Shown piece after piece: positions 15,853-24,544 of a stretch of 36,304 nucleotides of DNA. The translations under genes were made by a program, and so were the position numbers. Numbering within the stretch: position 1 is the stretch's first letter; each line of letters begins with the position of its first letter. The DNA is taken from positions 9,654 to 45,957 of the forward strand of contig JAUNFS010000005.1 of assembly GCA_030524925.1 (NCBI GenBank), given 5' to 3'. The notes beneath the pieces are model-generated. The model searched no databases. It worked only from the letters and a program-made list of their open reading frames with translations, and had not been told where the DNA came from. This stretch comes from a bacterium (lineage in GTDB: Bacteria > Bacillota_I > Bacilli_A > RF39 > UBA660).

Positions 15853-18159
15853 ATGTTAAATAAGGATGTTTTGGTTAATTTATATGAAAGTGATTTTCTT
15901 ACAGGTGATATAAGTACAAAAAATCTTAATGCTTTAGGTATTAATGGAAATAACATTGGTAAGTTAGTTAATGATGGGGTGCTTGCTAGAGTGTGCTGGG
16001 GAGTTTATGAGTTTAAAGACTTAGATGGGCTTGTCTTATATGGGAAAAAATTATTTGATGAGGGAAAGTTTGCTAAAGCTGAGAGGGTTTTTCTTAAGTG
16101 TTATGAGTTAGATAGTACTAACGATGATGTGTTGATGCATCTTTTTGGGCTTAGAATTTTTAATTCGGATTTTGATGGTAGTATAAAATATTTAAGGAGC
16201 TTACTTAATAGTAGCGATTCTAGTGTACAAAGCGATGCTGAGTTTTATCTTTTTATTATGAAATTTTTTAAAAAGCTTCCTGAAGATTTGTCTCAAAGAG
16301 AAAGAATTGCAGATAATTATTGTATAGATGAGAATTATAATTTAGTCAGACGTCTTGCTTATAAAGCTAGTTTTACTAGTGCTAATAAGGTTTTAAAGGA
16401 GTTTATTCATCCTGATGATTTAAAGAAAAAGATAACTAGTCAGTTACTTTCTTTAGCGGGGATTTATTTTAATAGAGGGGCTATTATTGATTTAATTAAG
16501 AATAAAAAATATAAGGAGTTATTAGATTATTATGAAACTAGAGTTCCTGCTGATGCACCAAAGTGTTCTGATAAAGTTGTAGTAGATATGTTAAGAGTGC
16601 TAAGTGGTGAAGAAGAAATTGCTAATTTAATGTTTAGTAGCCAGGAGACTGATGATTTTATAGATGCATTTTATCTTGGCAATTATAGACTGGCTTTGGA
16701 AATATCAGAAGAGAAACTTAAAAAGAGAGGGATTAATTTATATTCTAGTATTCCTTATCTTTTGCTTAGAGATTTAAATGAGAAAATAGATGAGTATAGT
16801 GTTAAACAGCAGTATTTATATATTATAGAGGTTTTACTTGGCAGTAATCCGGAGCGAGCTTTAGAACTTGTTGATATATATTTAGGAAATATTGGGGCTT
16901 TAAGATATAGTGTGTTAGTTAAAAATTTAATAAAGATTAGTATAAAAATGGGTGATATTAGTTTTGTTGATGCGATACTTGCTCTTACTAATGTTTCTTT
17001 TGATTCTTATGTTTTTGATGGGTCAATATATGTTAAAAGGTGTTGTGATGCGATTGATGCTGGAAAGTTTGAAATAGCACAGCTATATTTAGAGATAGTA
17101 AAATCTAATCCTGAGATAAGAAAGCATCCAAATATTATTAAGTCGCTTGAAAATTTACTTGAAGGAGCTAGTGCGATTACGAAGCAAGATAAGCAGAGTT
17201 GTGAAGTGGTAGCATTAAAAGAAAAGGAGCCTGCTCCGGTTAAAGAAGAGGCAAAGCCAGCAATGCCAGAAAAAGAGAATCTTGATGCAGCTGTATTGAA
17301 AACAGCAAATTACAATAATAGTTTATATGCTGATGTAATAGTTAAAAAAGTACGTGCTACTGGAGATATTGAACTAATTCCAAATTTAAACAAGGCTCAT
17401 ATTAGAACTTTGAGAATGAAGTTTGATGCTTTTGATGGAATAAAAAGTTATGTTATTAAATACGCTGGAGAAGAATATTTGATGGTTAAACCTAGTAATT
17501 ATAAAAAAAGGAATTATGCTAAAATTATTGAAGAAGGCAAGTGGGCATCAACTAATGGAGATTATGAAAAGGCCCTTGCGGCATTTAAAGAGGTTTTAAA
17601 TAATCCTTATGTTACGGGTGGTAATTTAGCAAGTATTGGATATGTGTATACTAAAATGGGTAGATCTTTTGATGCAGTGCCTTACTTTAAAGCAGCAACT
17701 TTCTTTAATAAAGGGCGAGGAAAAAATAAAGATTATACATGGCTTGTTGATAGTATTATGCAAAATAGTAAAGCACCAGCTAAAGATGATGATAAAAAGC
17801 CTTTTGTAAAAATGAGTGTAAATGATTTTATTAATCAAGATGAATATTATGGAATTAATGGTTTTGAGGAAATTTTAAATTATATGCTCACTAATAAAGT
17901 TAGTTTGCAAGATGCGTGTACTAGTCTTGGATATAGTGATGATGAAATTAATATTATTAGAATTATTTTTGCTAAGAAATATTATAAGCAAGGTGATGCT
18001 AGTAAGGGTGATGAATTTTTAAAAGCTGCTATACAAAGTGAAAAGAAGAGTGTGTTTGTACTTGGTCTTATTAAAGAGGTTCAAGCAAATAAAACATTAT
18101 ATACTTGTCAAAAAGAAGCTGAAGGACAAATACTTTCTTTAAATTTTAAAGTTAAATAG
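15853..18159 (+). CDS. Winged-helix-like + TPR-like repeat protein (paralog 2)
   Basis: 768 residues; ATG after AGAGGAG. The N-terminal domain (DISTKNLNALGINGNNIGKLVNDGVLARVCWGVYEFKD) matches that of the product at 10924-12246 and resembles AbiEi-type winged helices, where the last part reads GVLxRVxxGVY. A TPR-like solenoid follows (EGKFAKAERVFLKCYELDSTNDDV and similar units). A Lys/Glu/Pro linker spans about 453-482. The C-terminal half has further TPR units (NGDYEKALAAFKEVLNNP...YVYTKMGRSFDAVPYF) and a helical end (VSLQDACTSLGYSDDEINII). No signal peptide or membrane segment. Role unknown; the paralog pair around spoIVB hints at a developmental or stress function, as inference. Confidence 0.75.
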   Translation: MLNKDVLVNLYESDFLTGDISTKNLNALGINGNNIGKLVNDGVLARVCWGVYEFKDLDGLVLYGKKLFDEGKFAKAERVFLKCYELDSTNDDVLMHLFGLRIFNSDFDGSIKYLRSLLNSSDSSVQSDAEFYLFIMKFFKKLPEDLSQRERIADNYCIDENYNLVRRLAYKASFTSANKVLKEFIHPDDLKKKITSQLLSLAGIYFNRGAIIDLIKNKKYKELLDYYETRVPADAPKCSDKVVVDMLRVLSGEEEIANLMFSSQETDDFIDAFYLGNYRLALEISEEKLKKRGINLYSSIPYLLLRDLNEKIDEYSVKQQYLYIIEVLLGSNPERALELVDIYLGNIGALRYSVLVKNLIKISIKMGDISFVDAILALTNVSFDSYVFDGSIYVKRCCDAIDAGKFEIAQLYLEIVKSNPEIRKHPNIIKSLENLLEGASAITKQDKQSCEVVALKEKEPAPVKEEAKPAMPEKENLDAAVLKTANYNNSLYADVIVKKVRATGDIELIPNLNKAHIRTLRMKFDAFDGIKSYVIKYAGEEYLMVKPSNYKKRNYAKIIEEGKWASTNGDYEKALAAFKEVLNNPYVTGGNLASIGYVYTKMGRSFDAVPYFKAATFFNKGRGKNKDYTWLVDSIMQNSKAPAKDDDKKPFVKMSVNDFINQDEYYGINGFEEILNYMLTNKVSLQDACTSLGYSDDEINIIRIIFAKKYYKQGDASKGDEFLKAAIQSEKKSVFVLGLIKEVQANKTLYTCQKEAEGQILSLNFKVK

Positions 18160-18168
18160 TTTAGAAGA

Positions 18169-18197
18169 TTGATGTAACTGATTAGTTTTGCTATACT
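18169..18197 (+). promoter_or_regulatory. Predicted promoter of the dlt-like operon
   Basis: TTGATG (18169-18174), 17-nt spacer, TATACT (18192-18197); GGAGTGAG follows at about 18204. Confidence 0.68.
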
Positions 18198-18216
18198 GTT
18201 AATGGAGTGAGTAGAT

Positions 18217-19710
18217 GTGAAAAAGTGTATTACAGATTATTTAGATATAACTTTAAGTAGATGGCCAAAAAAGATTGTTTTTGGTGAAAAAGATAAAACT
18301 ATTACTTATGAAGAATTTGTTGTAAAAGCGAAAACGCTGGCTACTAGGATATTATCGTTAGACTTATATAATAAACCTATTATTATTTTTACTGATAAAA
18401 GTATAAATACACTTGTAGGAATGTTTGGCGTACTTTATAGTGCTAATTATTACACCGTTGTTGATAGAAATATGCCTGAGAATAGAATTAAGAGTATTAT
18501 AGATACTTTAGGTGTGAAGCTAGCTTTAGTGGATGATGCAAGTTCTAGTTTGTTTGATGAATTAAACCTAGGGATAGATAAAATTTTGATTGATGAGATA
18601 TCAGAAAAGATAGATGAAGAGTTAATTAAGAAGGCTCATGATAGATTAATTAATATAAATCCAGCTTATGTTTTGTTTACGTCAGGTTCTACGGGAGAGC
18701 CAAAGGGAAGTGTAATATCTCATAGATCACTTATAGATTATGTTAGTTGGTTTAGTGAGACTTTTAATATTGATGAAAGTGTGATTTTTGGAAGTCAAAC
18801 ACCATTTTATTTTAGTATGAGTGTATCTGATGTTTTTAGTACAGTTTATAATGGAGCAAGTCTTTATATAATACCTAAGAGTTGTTTTTCTTTTCCGATG
18901 AAGCTAGTAGAGTTTTTAGATGAGAAGATGGTTAATACAATTTACTGGGTTCCTAGTGCGATGGCAATAGTGGCTAATTTAAAAACCTTTGATGTAGTTA
19001 AACCAAAGACTTTAAGAAAAGTATTATTTGCAGGTGAAGTTATGCCAATGAGAGTATTAAATACTTGGAGAAAAGCGATGCCTGATTTGTTTTATGCTAA
19101 TTTATATGGACCTACGGAGCTTACAGATATATGTACGTATTATGTAGTTAATCGTGAGTTTAAAGATGATGAGGTGCTACCTATTGGTAGGGTGTGTGAT
19201 AATGCAGAAGCAATAATATTAGATGAAAATAATAAAGAAGCTTTAGAAGGAGAACTTTGTATTAAGGGATCTATAATGGGACTTGGATATTTTAATAATA
19301 AAGAGAAAACTAATAGTACATTTATTTTAAATCCAGTAAATGATTCTTATATTGAGTATATTTATAAGACAGGTGATATTGTTAAGTATAATGAGTATGG
19401 TGAGCTTATTTATTTGTCTAGGAAAGATTTTCAGATTAAACACATGGGTTATAGAATAGAATTAGGTGAGATTGAAGCTAATATTAATGCTTTTGATAAG
19501 ATAGATTTGTGTGCTTGTATTTATGCCAATGAGAAGATTGTTTTATATTATCAAGGTAAATCTAGTATAGAAGATGTATACAAATATGCTAATGAAAAGT
19601 TAGTTAGTTATATGAGACCACAGATAGTTAAAAAGTTACAGAGAATGCCAATAAATGCTAATGGAAAAATTGATAGAACTAAATTAAAAGAAATGTTTGA
19701 GGAGGAGTAA
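18217..19710 (+). CDS. dltA: DltA-like amino-acid--carrier-protein ligase
   Basis: 497-residue ANL-superfamily adenylating enzyme that would activate an amino acid (D-alanine in true DltA) and load it on the carrier encoded next door. Motifs: YVLFTSGSTGEPKGSVISH (151-169), NLYGPTE (295-301), YKTGDIVKYNEYGELIYLSRKD and the C-terminal lysine in ANGKIDRTKL. GTG 18217 is supported by GGAGTGAG. Oddity: characterised DltA proteins have a Cys in the FCGE motif that lines the D-alanine pocket; here it is FAGE (Ala272), so substrate or chirality may differ. It heads a six-gene operon with gaps of 1-8 bases or overlaps. Confidence 0.82.
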   Translation: MKKCITDYLDITLSRWPKKIVFGEKDKTITYEEFVVKAKTLATRILSLDLYNKPIIIFTDKSINTLVGMFGVLYSANYYTVVDRNMPENRIKSIIDTLGVKLALVDDASSSLFDELNLGIDKILIDEISEKIDEELIKKAHDRLININPAYVLFTSGSTGEPKGSVISHRSLIDYVSWFSETFNIDESVIFGSQTPFYFSMSVSDVFSTVYNGASLYIIPKSCFSFPMKLVEFLDEKMVNTIYWVPSAMAIVANLKTFDVVKPKTLRKVLFAGEVMPMRVLNTWRKAMPDLFYANLYGPTELTDICTYYVVNREFKDDEVLPIGRVCDNAEAIILDENNKEALEGELCIKGSIMGLGYFNNKEKTNSTFILNPVNDSYIEYIYKTGDIVKYNEYGELIYLSRKDFQIKHMGYRIELGEIEANINAFDKIDLCACIYANEKIVLYYQGKSSIEDVYKYANEKLVSYMRPQIVKKLQRMPINANGKIDRTKLKEMFEEE

Positions 19711-19713
19711 GTT

Positions 19714-19941
19714 ATGGAAAGAGTTATTGAAATTTTAGAAAGTGTAAAGCCAGGAGTTGATTTTAGAAAAGAAAAAGCTTTAGTTGATGATGGTATATTA
19801 GAGTCTTTTGATATTATTACACTTATTGCTAAATTAAATGAAGAGTTTGATGTAGAATTTACTGTTAAAGAGGTTATTCCTGAGAATTTTAATTCTGCTG
19901 AAGCTATTTATGATACTGTTTGTAAATTAGAGGAAGAATAA
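19714..19941 (+). CDS. dltC: DltC-like acyl carrier protein
   Basis: 75-residue acidic four-helix carrier. The phosphopantetheine site is Ser31 in DDGILESFDIITL, matching DltC (DSM/DSF type). It would carry the activated amino acid as a thioester to the MBOAT protein. It starts 3 bases after dltA and ends 1 base before dltB. Confidence 0.88.
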   Translation: MERVIEILESVKPGVDFRKEKALVDDGILESFDIITLIAKLNEEFDVEFTVKEVIPENFNSAEAIYDTVCKLEEE

Positions 19942-19942
19942 G

Positions 19943-21436
19943 ATGCAAGATAGTCTTGTTAAGTTTTTTATCTTGCTTTTTTCATCTATATGGATATACT
20001 ATTTAGTTCCAAAAAAAGTTAGATGGTATGTTTTATTACTTGCAAGTTTAGTTTATTATTATTTGCTTAGCCCACATTATTTAAGTGTAGTAGTCTCAGC
20101 TTTTACTATTTTTATTGGGGCTATTTTAATTGATAAGTTAGCTTTAAAAAAGTGTGATAGTGATGATAAGGAAGAGAAAAAGAGATTTAAGCAAAGGATA
20201 AAATTTAAAAAGAGATTAGTTTTATTTGTTACGATTATTGTTAATGTGGGATTACTAATCTATTTTAAATATACTAATTTTTTTGTGAGTATTTTTAGTT
20301 CTAGTCATGATTTATTAAAAATTGCTTTGCCTTTAGGGATTTCTTATTATACTTTAATGGCGATAAGTTATATAACAGATGTTTATAGAGGTAAGATAGA
20401 ACATGATAGAAATTTTTTAAAGTTACTTTTTTATTTAACTTTTTTTCCTTGTATAATAGAAGGCCCCATTTGGAGGCGAGCTGATGCTGAGCAGGTTTTT
20501 GAGGGGCAAAAGTTAGATTTTAAAAATATTAGAGTTGGAATTTTATTGATTTTGTTTGGGTTATTTCAGAAAATGGTTATTGCTGATCGAGCTGGTATAT
20601 TAGTAAATAATGTTTTTGGCAGTGATACTTATGGATTAGTTAGTTTAAGTGCAATAGTTTTGTATACTGTGCAGATTTATGCAGAATTTGCTGGTTTTAT
20701 TATGATGATGCAAGGTGGAGCAATGCTTTATGGGATTAATTTGCCGGATAATTTTAGAACACCATTTTTTTCTAAAAGTGTGGAAGAATTTTGGCGCAGA
20801 TGGCATATTACTTTAGGGACATTTTTAAAAGATTATGTATTTTATCCAATAAGTTTGTCAAAAGGACTTATGAAACTTAATATGTTTAATAGTAAGCATT
20901 TGCCAAAATTTTTAGCTAAGTTTTTAGTTTCGGCAATACCACTATTTTTTGTTTGGTTTTTAAACGGTCTTTGGCATGGTGCAAGTTTTAAATATATATT
21001 TTATGGGTTATATTACTATATCATTATGATGATTGGTTTGTTAATAGAGCCTTTATTTAAGAAAAAAGATAGTAAACTAATTGATTATTTAAAGATTTTA
21101 AGAACAATTTGCCTAGTGCTTATTGGCATGACAATATTTAGAGCAAGCTCAATTGGTGAAGCTTTTACAATGATTTTATCTGTTTTTAAGTATGATGGTA
21201 ATGTTTTAAGTTATGGACTAGCAATAAATGATTTTGTAATTATTTTATTATATATACTTCTAATGATTATTATAGGGGTTTTAAAAGAGAAGAATATAAT
21301 AGTTAGAGAAAGATTAACTGGTGGTAGTCCTTTAAAGAAGTACATAGTTTATTATTTGCTTTTGATGATGATAGTAATATTTGGAATATATGGCGCTGGT
21401 TATAACGCTAGTGACTTTATATATGGACAGTTTTAG
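19943..21436 (+). CDS. dltB: DltB-like MBOAT acyltransferase
   Basis: 497-residue polytopic membrane protein of the MBOAT family. The catalytic histidine is His345 in FLNGLWHGASFKYI, and EFWRRWHITLG/FLKDYVFYP are present. It would pass the acyl or aminoacyl group from the carrier across the membrane. MBOATs of the AlgI type acetylate polysaccharides, but the carrier and ligase genes beside it favour DltB. The start overlaps the end of dltC closely, with no independent promoter. Confidence 0.88.
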   Translation: MQDSLVKFFILLFSSIWIYYLVPKKVRWYVLLLASLVYYYLLSPHYLSVVVSAFTIFIGAILIDKLALKKCDSDDKEEKKRFKQRIKFKKRLVLFVTIIVNVGLLIYFKYTNFFVSIFSSSHDLLKIALPLGISYYTLMAISYITDVYRGKIEHDRNFLKLLFYLTFFPCIIEGPIWRRADAEQVFEGQKLDFKNIRVGILLILFGLFQKMVIADRAGILVNNVFGSDTYGLVSLSAIVLYTVQIYAEFAGFIMMMQGGAMLYGINLPDNFRTPFFSKSVEEFWRRWHITLGTFLKDYVFYPISLSKGLMKLNMFNSKHLPKFLAKFLVSAIPLFFVWFLNGLWHGASFKYIFYGLYYYIIMMIGLLIEPLFKKKDSKLIDYLKILRTICLVLIGMTIFRASSIGEAFTMILSVFKYDGNVLSYGLAINDFVIILLYILLMIIIGVLKEKNIIVRERLTGGSPLKKYIVYYLLLMMIVIFGIYGAGYNASDFIYGQF

Positions 21437-21444
21437 GTGATAGT

Positions 21445-22476
21445 ATGAAGATTGTTAAAGAGTTAATTTGTTTGATGGTATTTGTAATAGGAACACTTGT
21501 TTCTTTGGATATTTTAGGTAAAATTTTTATACCTAAGTGGCTTACAAATAAGGATAATTCACATACTTATATTTCTAAAGGGTTTTATGATGAAAAAGAA
21601 AATAGTTTAGATGTGCTTTTTTTAGGAAATAGTGATGTTTATAGAGGTGTCTCACCAATTGAGATTTATAAAAATACGGGTATTGCTAGTTATAATTATG
21701 TAGCTTCAGGAGAGAGGATTTGGACTGGATACTATTTGTTTTTAGAGGCACTAGAAAGCCAAAGCCCTAGTGTGATAGTTTTAAATGTTGATGGAATTTT
21801 TAGTAGTTCTCATTCTTCTTTTGCTAATTATAGGAAGGCTTTTGATAATATGAGACTTGATAAAAATAAAGTTAATGCGATTAATGATGAAGCTTTTGAT
21901 TTTAATTTTGTAAAAAGAGTTAGTTTTTACTTGCCAATATTTAATTATCATTCAAGGTATAGTGAACTTAATAGAAATGATTTTAAGTATGCTTTTTCTA
22001 AACTGCATAATTCATATAAAGGACTAGATATGACTACAGTAAGAGTTGCACCTCGTAAAACTTTTAATGTGGATGGTGCTGAAATTTCTGATAAAGCGAT
22101 GGAATACTTAAATAAAATAAAAGATGAGTGCGCTAAAAGAAAAATAAAGTTAGTTTTGATGTGGCTTCCGTCACTTGATTCTTACTCTATAGAAAGAGGA
22201 AAAGTTATAGCAGATTATGCTTATAAAAATTCACTGCCATTTTTGGATTTAAATATAAATTATAAATCATTTGATTTAGATTTTAAGGAAGATAGTTCGG
22301 ATGGTGGAGATCATTTAAATGTCTATGGTGCAGAGAAGGTAAGTAAGTATTTAGGCGAATATTTGGTAAAGAATTATAGTTTTTCTAAACATGATAAGAG
22401 TGTGACTGATGTTTGGGATAGAGATGTAAAAATTTATGATGAAGGCAAGAAGGAATTACAGATAAGTGAAGGATAA
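21445..22476 (+). CDS. SGNH-like extracytoplasmic protein in the DltD position
   Basis: 343 residues with an N-terminal membrane anchor (about 9-29). The block VLFLGNSDVYRGVSP (about 56-70) gives a Ser in GNS, and DGGDHLNVYGAEKVSKYL near 291-308 supplies the Asp/His of an SGNH hydrolase. This is the layout of DltD and of AlgX/AlgJ-like esterases, but the sequence is not close to classical DltD and is shorter. It probably accepts or transfers the group exported by the MBOAT protein. The next gene overlaps its last 11 bases. Confidence 0.72.
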   Translation: MKIVKELICLMVFVIGTLVSLDILGKIFIPKWLTNKDNSHTYISKGFYDEKENSLDVLFLGNSDVYRGVSPIEIYKNTGIASYNYVASGERIWTGYYLFLEALESQSPSVIVLNVDGIFSSSHSSFANYRKAFDNMRLDKNKVNAINDEAFDFNFVKRVSFYLPIFNYHSRYSELNRNDFKYAFSKLHNSYKGLDMTTVRVAPRKTFNVDGAEISDKAMEYLNKIKDECAKRKIKLVLMWLPSLDSYSIERGKVIADYAYKNSLPFLDLNINYKSFDLDFKEDSSDGGDHLNVYGAEKVSKYLGEYLVKNYSFSKHDKSVTDVWDRDVKIYDEGKKELQISEG

Positions 22477-22999
22477 TATATTTATAAAAAAATGTACAGA
22501 AATAAATGAAGAAGAGTTTAAATGCATATTTAGTAAACTTAGTGAAACTGATAAAATTAAAGTTTTAAAAGATAAGAGAAAGATAACTAGTTATTATCTG
22601 CTTGATAAGTATTTGAAAAAGTTTAGTTCTAAAACGATAAAAGATATATATTATAGTAAAAATGGTAAGCCATTAATTGATGCAGTATATTTTAGTGTTG
22701 CAAATAAAGATGATATTACGGTTTTAGCAGTTAGTAATTATAGAATTGGTGTGGATATTGAAAAAATAAAAGAATATGATAAAACAGTCCTTAAATATTT
22801 TTTCAAAGATGAAGAGATTAAGAAAATTAAAACTAATGAAGATTTTTTTAAATATTATACTTTAAAGGAAGCTTATGTAAAGATGACGGATGATAGACTA
22901 ATTAAGATACTTGATGCTAATTATTTAGATTATAATTATGGTACAATAGTTAAGGGAGAATATGTTATTTCTTTTGTGGAGGATGTAGATGGAAAATAA
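22466..22999 (+). CDS. Sfp/AcpT-type 4'-phosphopantetheinyl transferase
   Basis: 177 residues from GTG 22466. Moves phosphopantetheine from CoA to a carrier-protein serine, here most likely Ser31 of the DltC-like protein. Motifs: YSKNGKPLI (63-71), YFSVAN (75-80), IGVDIEKI with Asp97 and Glu99 as Mg ligands, and YYTLKEAYVKM (130-140) with the KEA signature. The usual FSxSH reads FSVAN, so the conserved His is replaced. It is short for the Sfp family (about 220) and near the single-domain AcpS/AcpT size. It overlaps its neighbours on both sides by 11 bases. Confidence 0.85.
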   Translation: MKDNIFIKKCTEINEEEFKCIFSKLSETDKIKVLKDKRKITSYYLLDKYLKKFSSKTIKDIYYSKNGKPLIDAVYFSVANKDDITVLAVSNYRIGVDIEKIKEYDKTVLKYFFKDEEIKKIKTNEDFFKYYTLKEAYVKMTDDRLIKILDANYLDYNYGTIVKGEYVISFVEDVDGK

Positions 23000-23849
23000 G
23001 TATTATAATAGAAAAGATGGTAAAGTTTATATTGTCAAAGAGGATAAATCTACAATGTTTTTATATCGCACTTGGTTTGGCAGACTTTTTTTGAAGATTT
23101 TATATTTGCCATTTATTAGTAAGATGGTTGGTTTATTTATGGATAGTTTTTTATCAAGATTAATGATAAAGAAATTTATTAGGTCTAATATGATTGATAT
23201 GAGTGATTATAGAGATGAGAAGTATAAGTGTTTTAATGAGTTTTTTACGAGAAAAATTATGCTTGATAGAAGAAAAATTGATTTTGATAAAAATTCACTA
23301 GTTAGTCCGGCAGATTCAAAGTTAAGTGTTTATAAAATTAGTGAGAAAAATGAATTTAAAATTAAAAATTCTTTGTATAGATTAGAAGATTTAGTACCAT
23401 CAGACGTTAGTGCTAATTTTAAGGATGGGTATGCACTTATTTTTAGATTAGGAGTAGATGATTATCATCATTATATTTATATGGATGATGGATGGCAAGA
23501 TGAAAATAATTTTATTAAGGGTAAGCTTCACACTGTAAGACCAATTGCAGTTGGGTCTCAAGATGTTTTTGTACAAAATCAAAGAGAGTGGACTGTGTTG
23601 CATACTAAGAATTTTGGTGATGTAATTGAGATAGAGGTTGGAGCAGTGTGTGTTGGTAAAATTGTTAATTTAAAAGAAAATAATAAGTTTAAAAGAGGAG
23701 AAGAAAAAGGATATTTTAAGTTTGGTGGCTCTACGATAATATTACTTGTTAATAATGTGATTATTGATGAGGATATCATAAAAAATAGTCTAGAGGATGC
23801 TGAAACGAAAGTTCTAATGGGTGAAAAGATTGGCATAAAAAAACAGTAA
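22989..23849 (+). CDS. psd: Phosphatidylserine decarboxylase proenzyme
   Basis: 286 residues. Self-cleaves to form a pyruvoyl cofactor and converts phosphatidylserine to phosphatidylethanolamine. Seen: SPADSK with Asp109, DYHHYIYMD with His161, VGAVCVGKIV, and the cleavage motif FGGST with Ser248, giving the Asp-His-Ser autocleavage triad. The motif reads GGST instead of the common LGST. It overlaps the phosphopantetheinyl transferase by 11 bases, so it is translated with the dlt-like operon. No phosphatidylserine synthase gene is in the window. Both activities add amino groups to the envelope, which explains co-transcription as inference. Confidence 0.9.
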   Translation: MENKYYNRKDGKVYIVKEDKSTMFLYRTWFGRLFLKILYLPFISKMVGLFMDSFLSRLMIKKFIRSNMIDMSDYRDEKYKCFNEFFTRKIMLDRRKIDFDKNSLVSPADSKLSVYKISEKNEFKIKNSLYRLEDLVPSDVSANFKDGYALIFRLGVDDYHHYIYMDDGWQDENNFIKGKLHTVRPIAVGSQDVFVQNQREWTVLHTKNFGDVIEIEVGAVCVGKIVNLKENNKFKRGEEKGYFKFGGSTIILLVNNVIIDEDIIKNSLEDAETKVLMGEKIGIKKQ

Positions 23850-23866
23850 TTTAGCTGTTACTGTTT
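23841..23866. terminator. Shared bidirectional terminator between psd and the PAP2 gene
   Basis: AAACAGTAA (23841-23849) pairs perfectly with TTACTGTTT (23858-23866). On the minus strand it continues into a T8 tract. The stop codons of both convergent genes are in the stem. Confidence 0.85.
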
Positions 23867-24478
23867 AATAGTTTTTTTAAAATATTTAGTTTTAGGTATA
23901 ATTATGCAGGTAATAAAAGATAATATTAATGAACCTATTACATCTAGTATTACGTGCTGTTTTGTTAATAAAGTTGATATGATAATTACAGTAAATGCGC
24001 ATATTAAGATTATTTTTAAGTAAAGATTGATTTTATTATCTTTTAGTAGTGTATATATTAAGATGAAACAGAGTAGGCAGTGGCCTGATGGGAAACAGTT
24101 AACTGGTTTATCGGCTTTAAATGATACATAAGCGATAAAGGTACCAAGAGTGTTAAAACTATTTAAAGTTGGTCTATTGACTGTGGTAGGATATGCAAAA
24201 AATATAATATATAGAATAATTAGGGAGATAATAGTAGTTAGTTTAGTTTTATTATAAAGATTACGATTGCTTTTATATAGTACAAAGAAGGTAAAGATTA
24301 CTAAGGGATACCAAAGTGTATAGATAATAAAAAATGATGGGATAAATGGTATTTTAGAATCTAGTGTTGAGCCCATTAGATGATAGTTTGTTATTATTTT
24401 TTGACTTAGAAAATAAATAAGCGCATTTGTGCCAAATATAGTTATCATATCAATTAAATATTTCTTGTACTTCTTCAT
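23858..24478 (-). CDS. PAP2-family membrane phosphatase
   Basis: 206-residue polytopic protein of the PAP2 (lipid phosphatase / undecaprenyl-diphosphatase-like) superfamily. The active-site pattern is spread as usual: TVNRP (C1-like), CFPSGH (C2) and LTKQHVILDVIG (C3 with the catalytic His and Asp). A GTG start at 24487 is possible, but ATG 24478 has an AAGTGA site before it. Substrate cannot be told from the sequence; lipid phosphates at the outer membrane face are typical. It faces psd tail to tail. Confidence 0.82.
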   Translation of the reverse strand: MKKYKKYLIDMITIFGTNALIYFLSQKIITNYHLMGSTLDSKIPFIPSFFIIYTLWYPLVIFTFFVLYKSNRNLYNKTKLTTIISLIILYIIFFAYPTTVNRPTLNSFNTLGTFIAYVSFKADKPVNCFPSGHCLLCFILIYTLLKDNKINLYLKIILICAFTVIIISTLLTKQHVILDVIGSLILSFITCIIIPKTKYFKKTIKQ

Positions 24479-24544
24479 AAAAATCACTTGTTTTCAGTAT
24501 AACATTATTTTTATGGATAATAAAGTTTTTTTGAGGGTGTTAGT

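Noticed and set aside
15705-15956. 83-residue minus-strand ORF between the radical SAM gene and paralog 2
   Set aside because: Crosses the direct repeat, a promoter and the start of a well-supported gene; no RBS; low-complexity translation.
17626-17838. 70-residue minus-strand ORF inside paralog 2
   Set aside because: Antisense shadow; no RBS and Ile/His/Cys-rich nonsense composition.
18217-21436. Reading the dlt-like genes as non-ribosomal peptide synthesis
   Set aside because: The ligase is a stand-alone adenylating protein with a free carrier, an MBOAT and an SGNH-like protein, with no condensation or thioesterase domain, which fits a wall-acylation operon.
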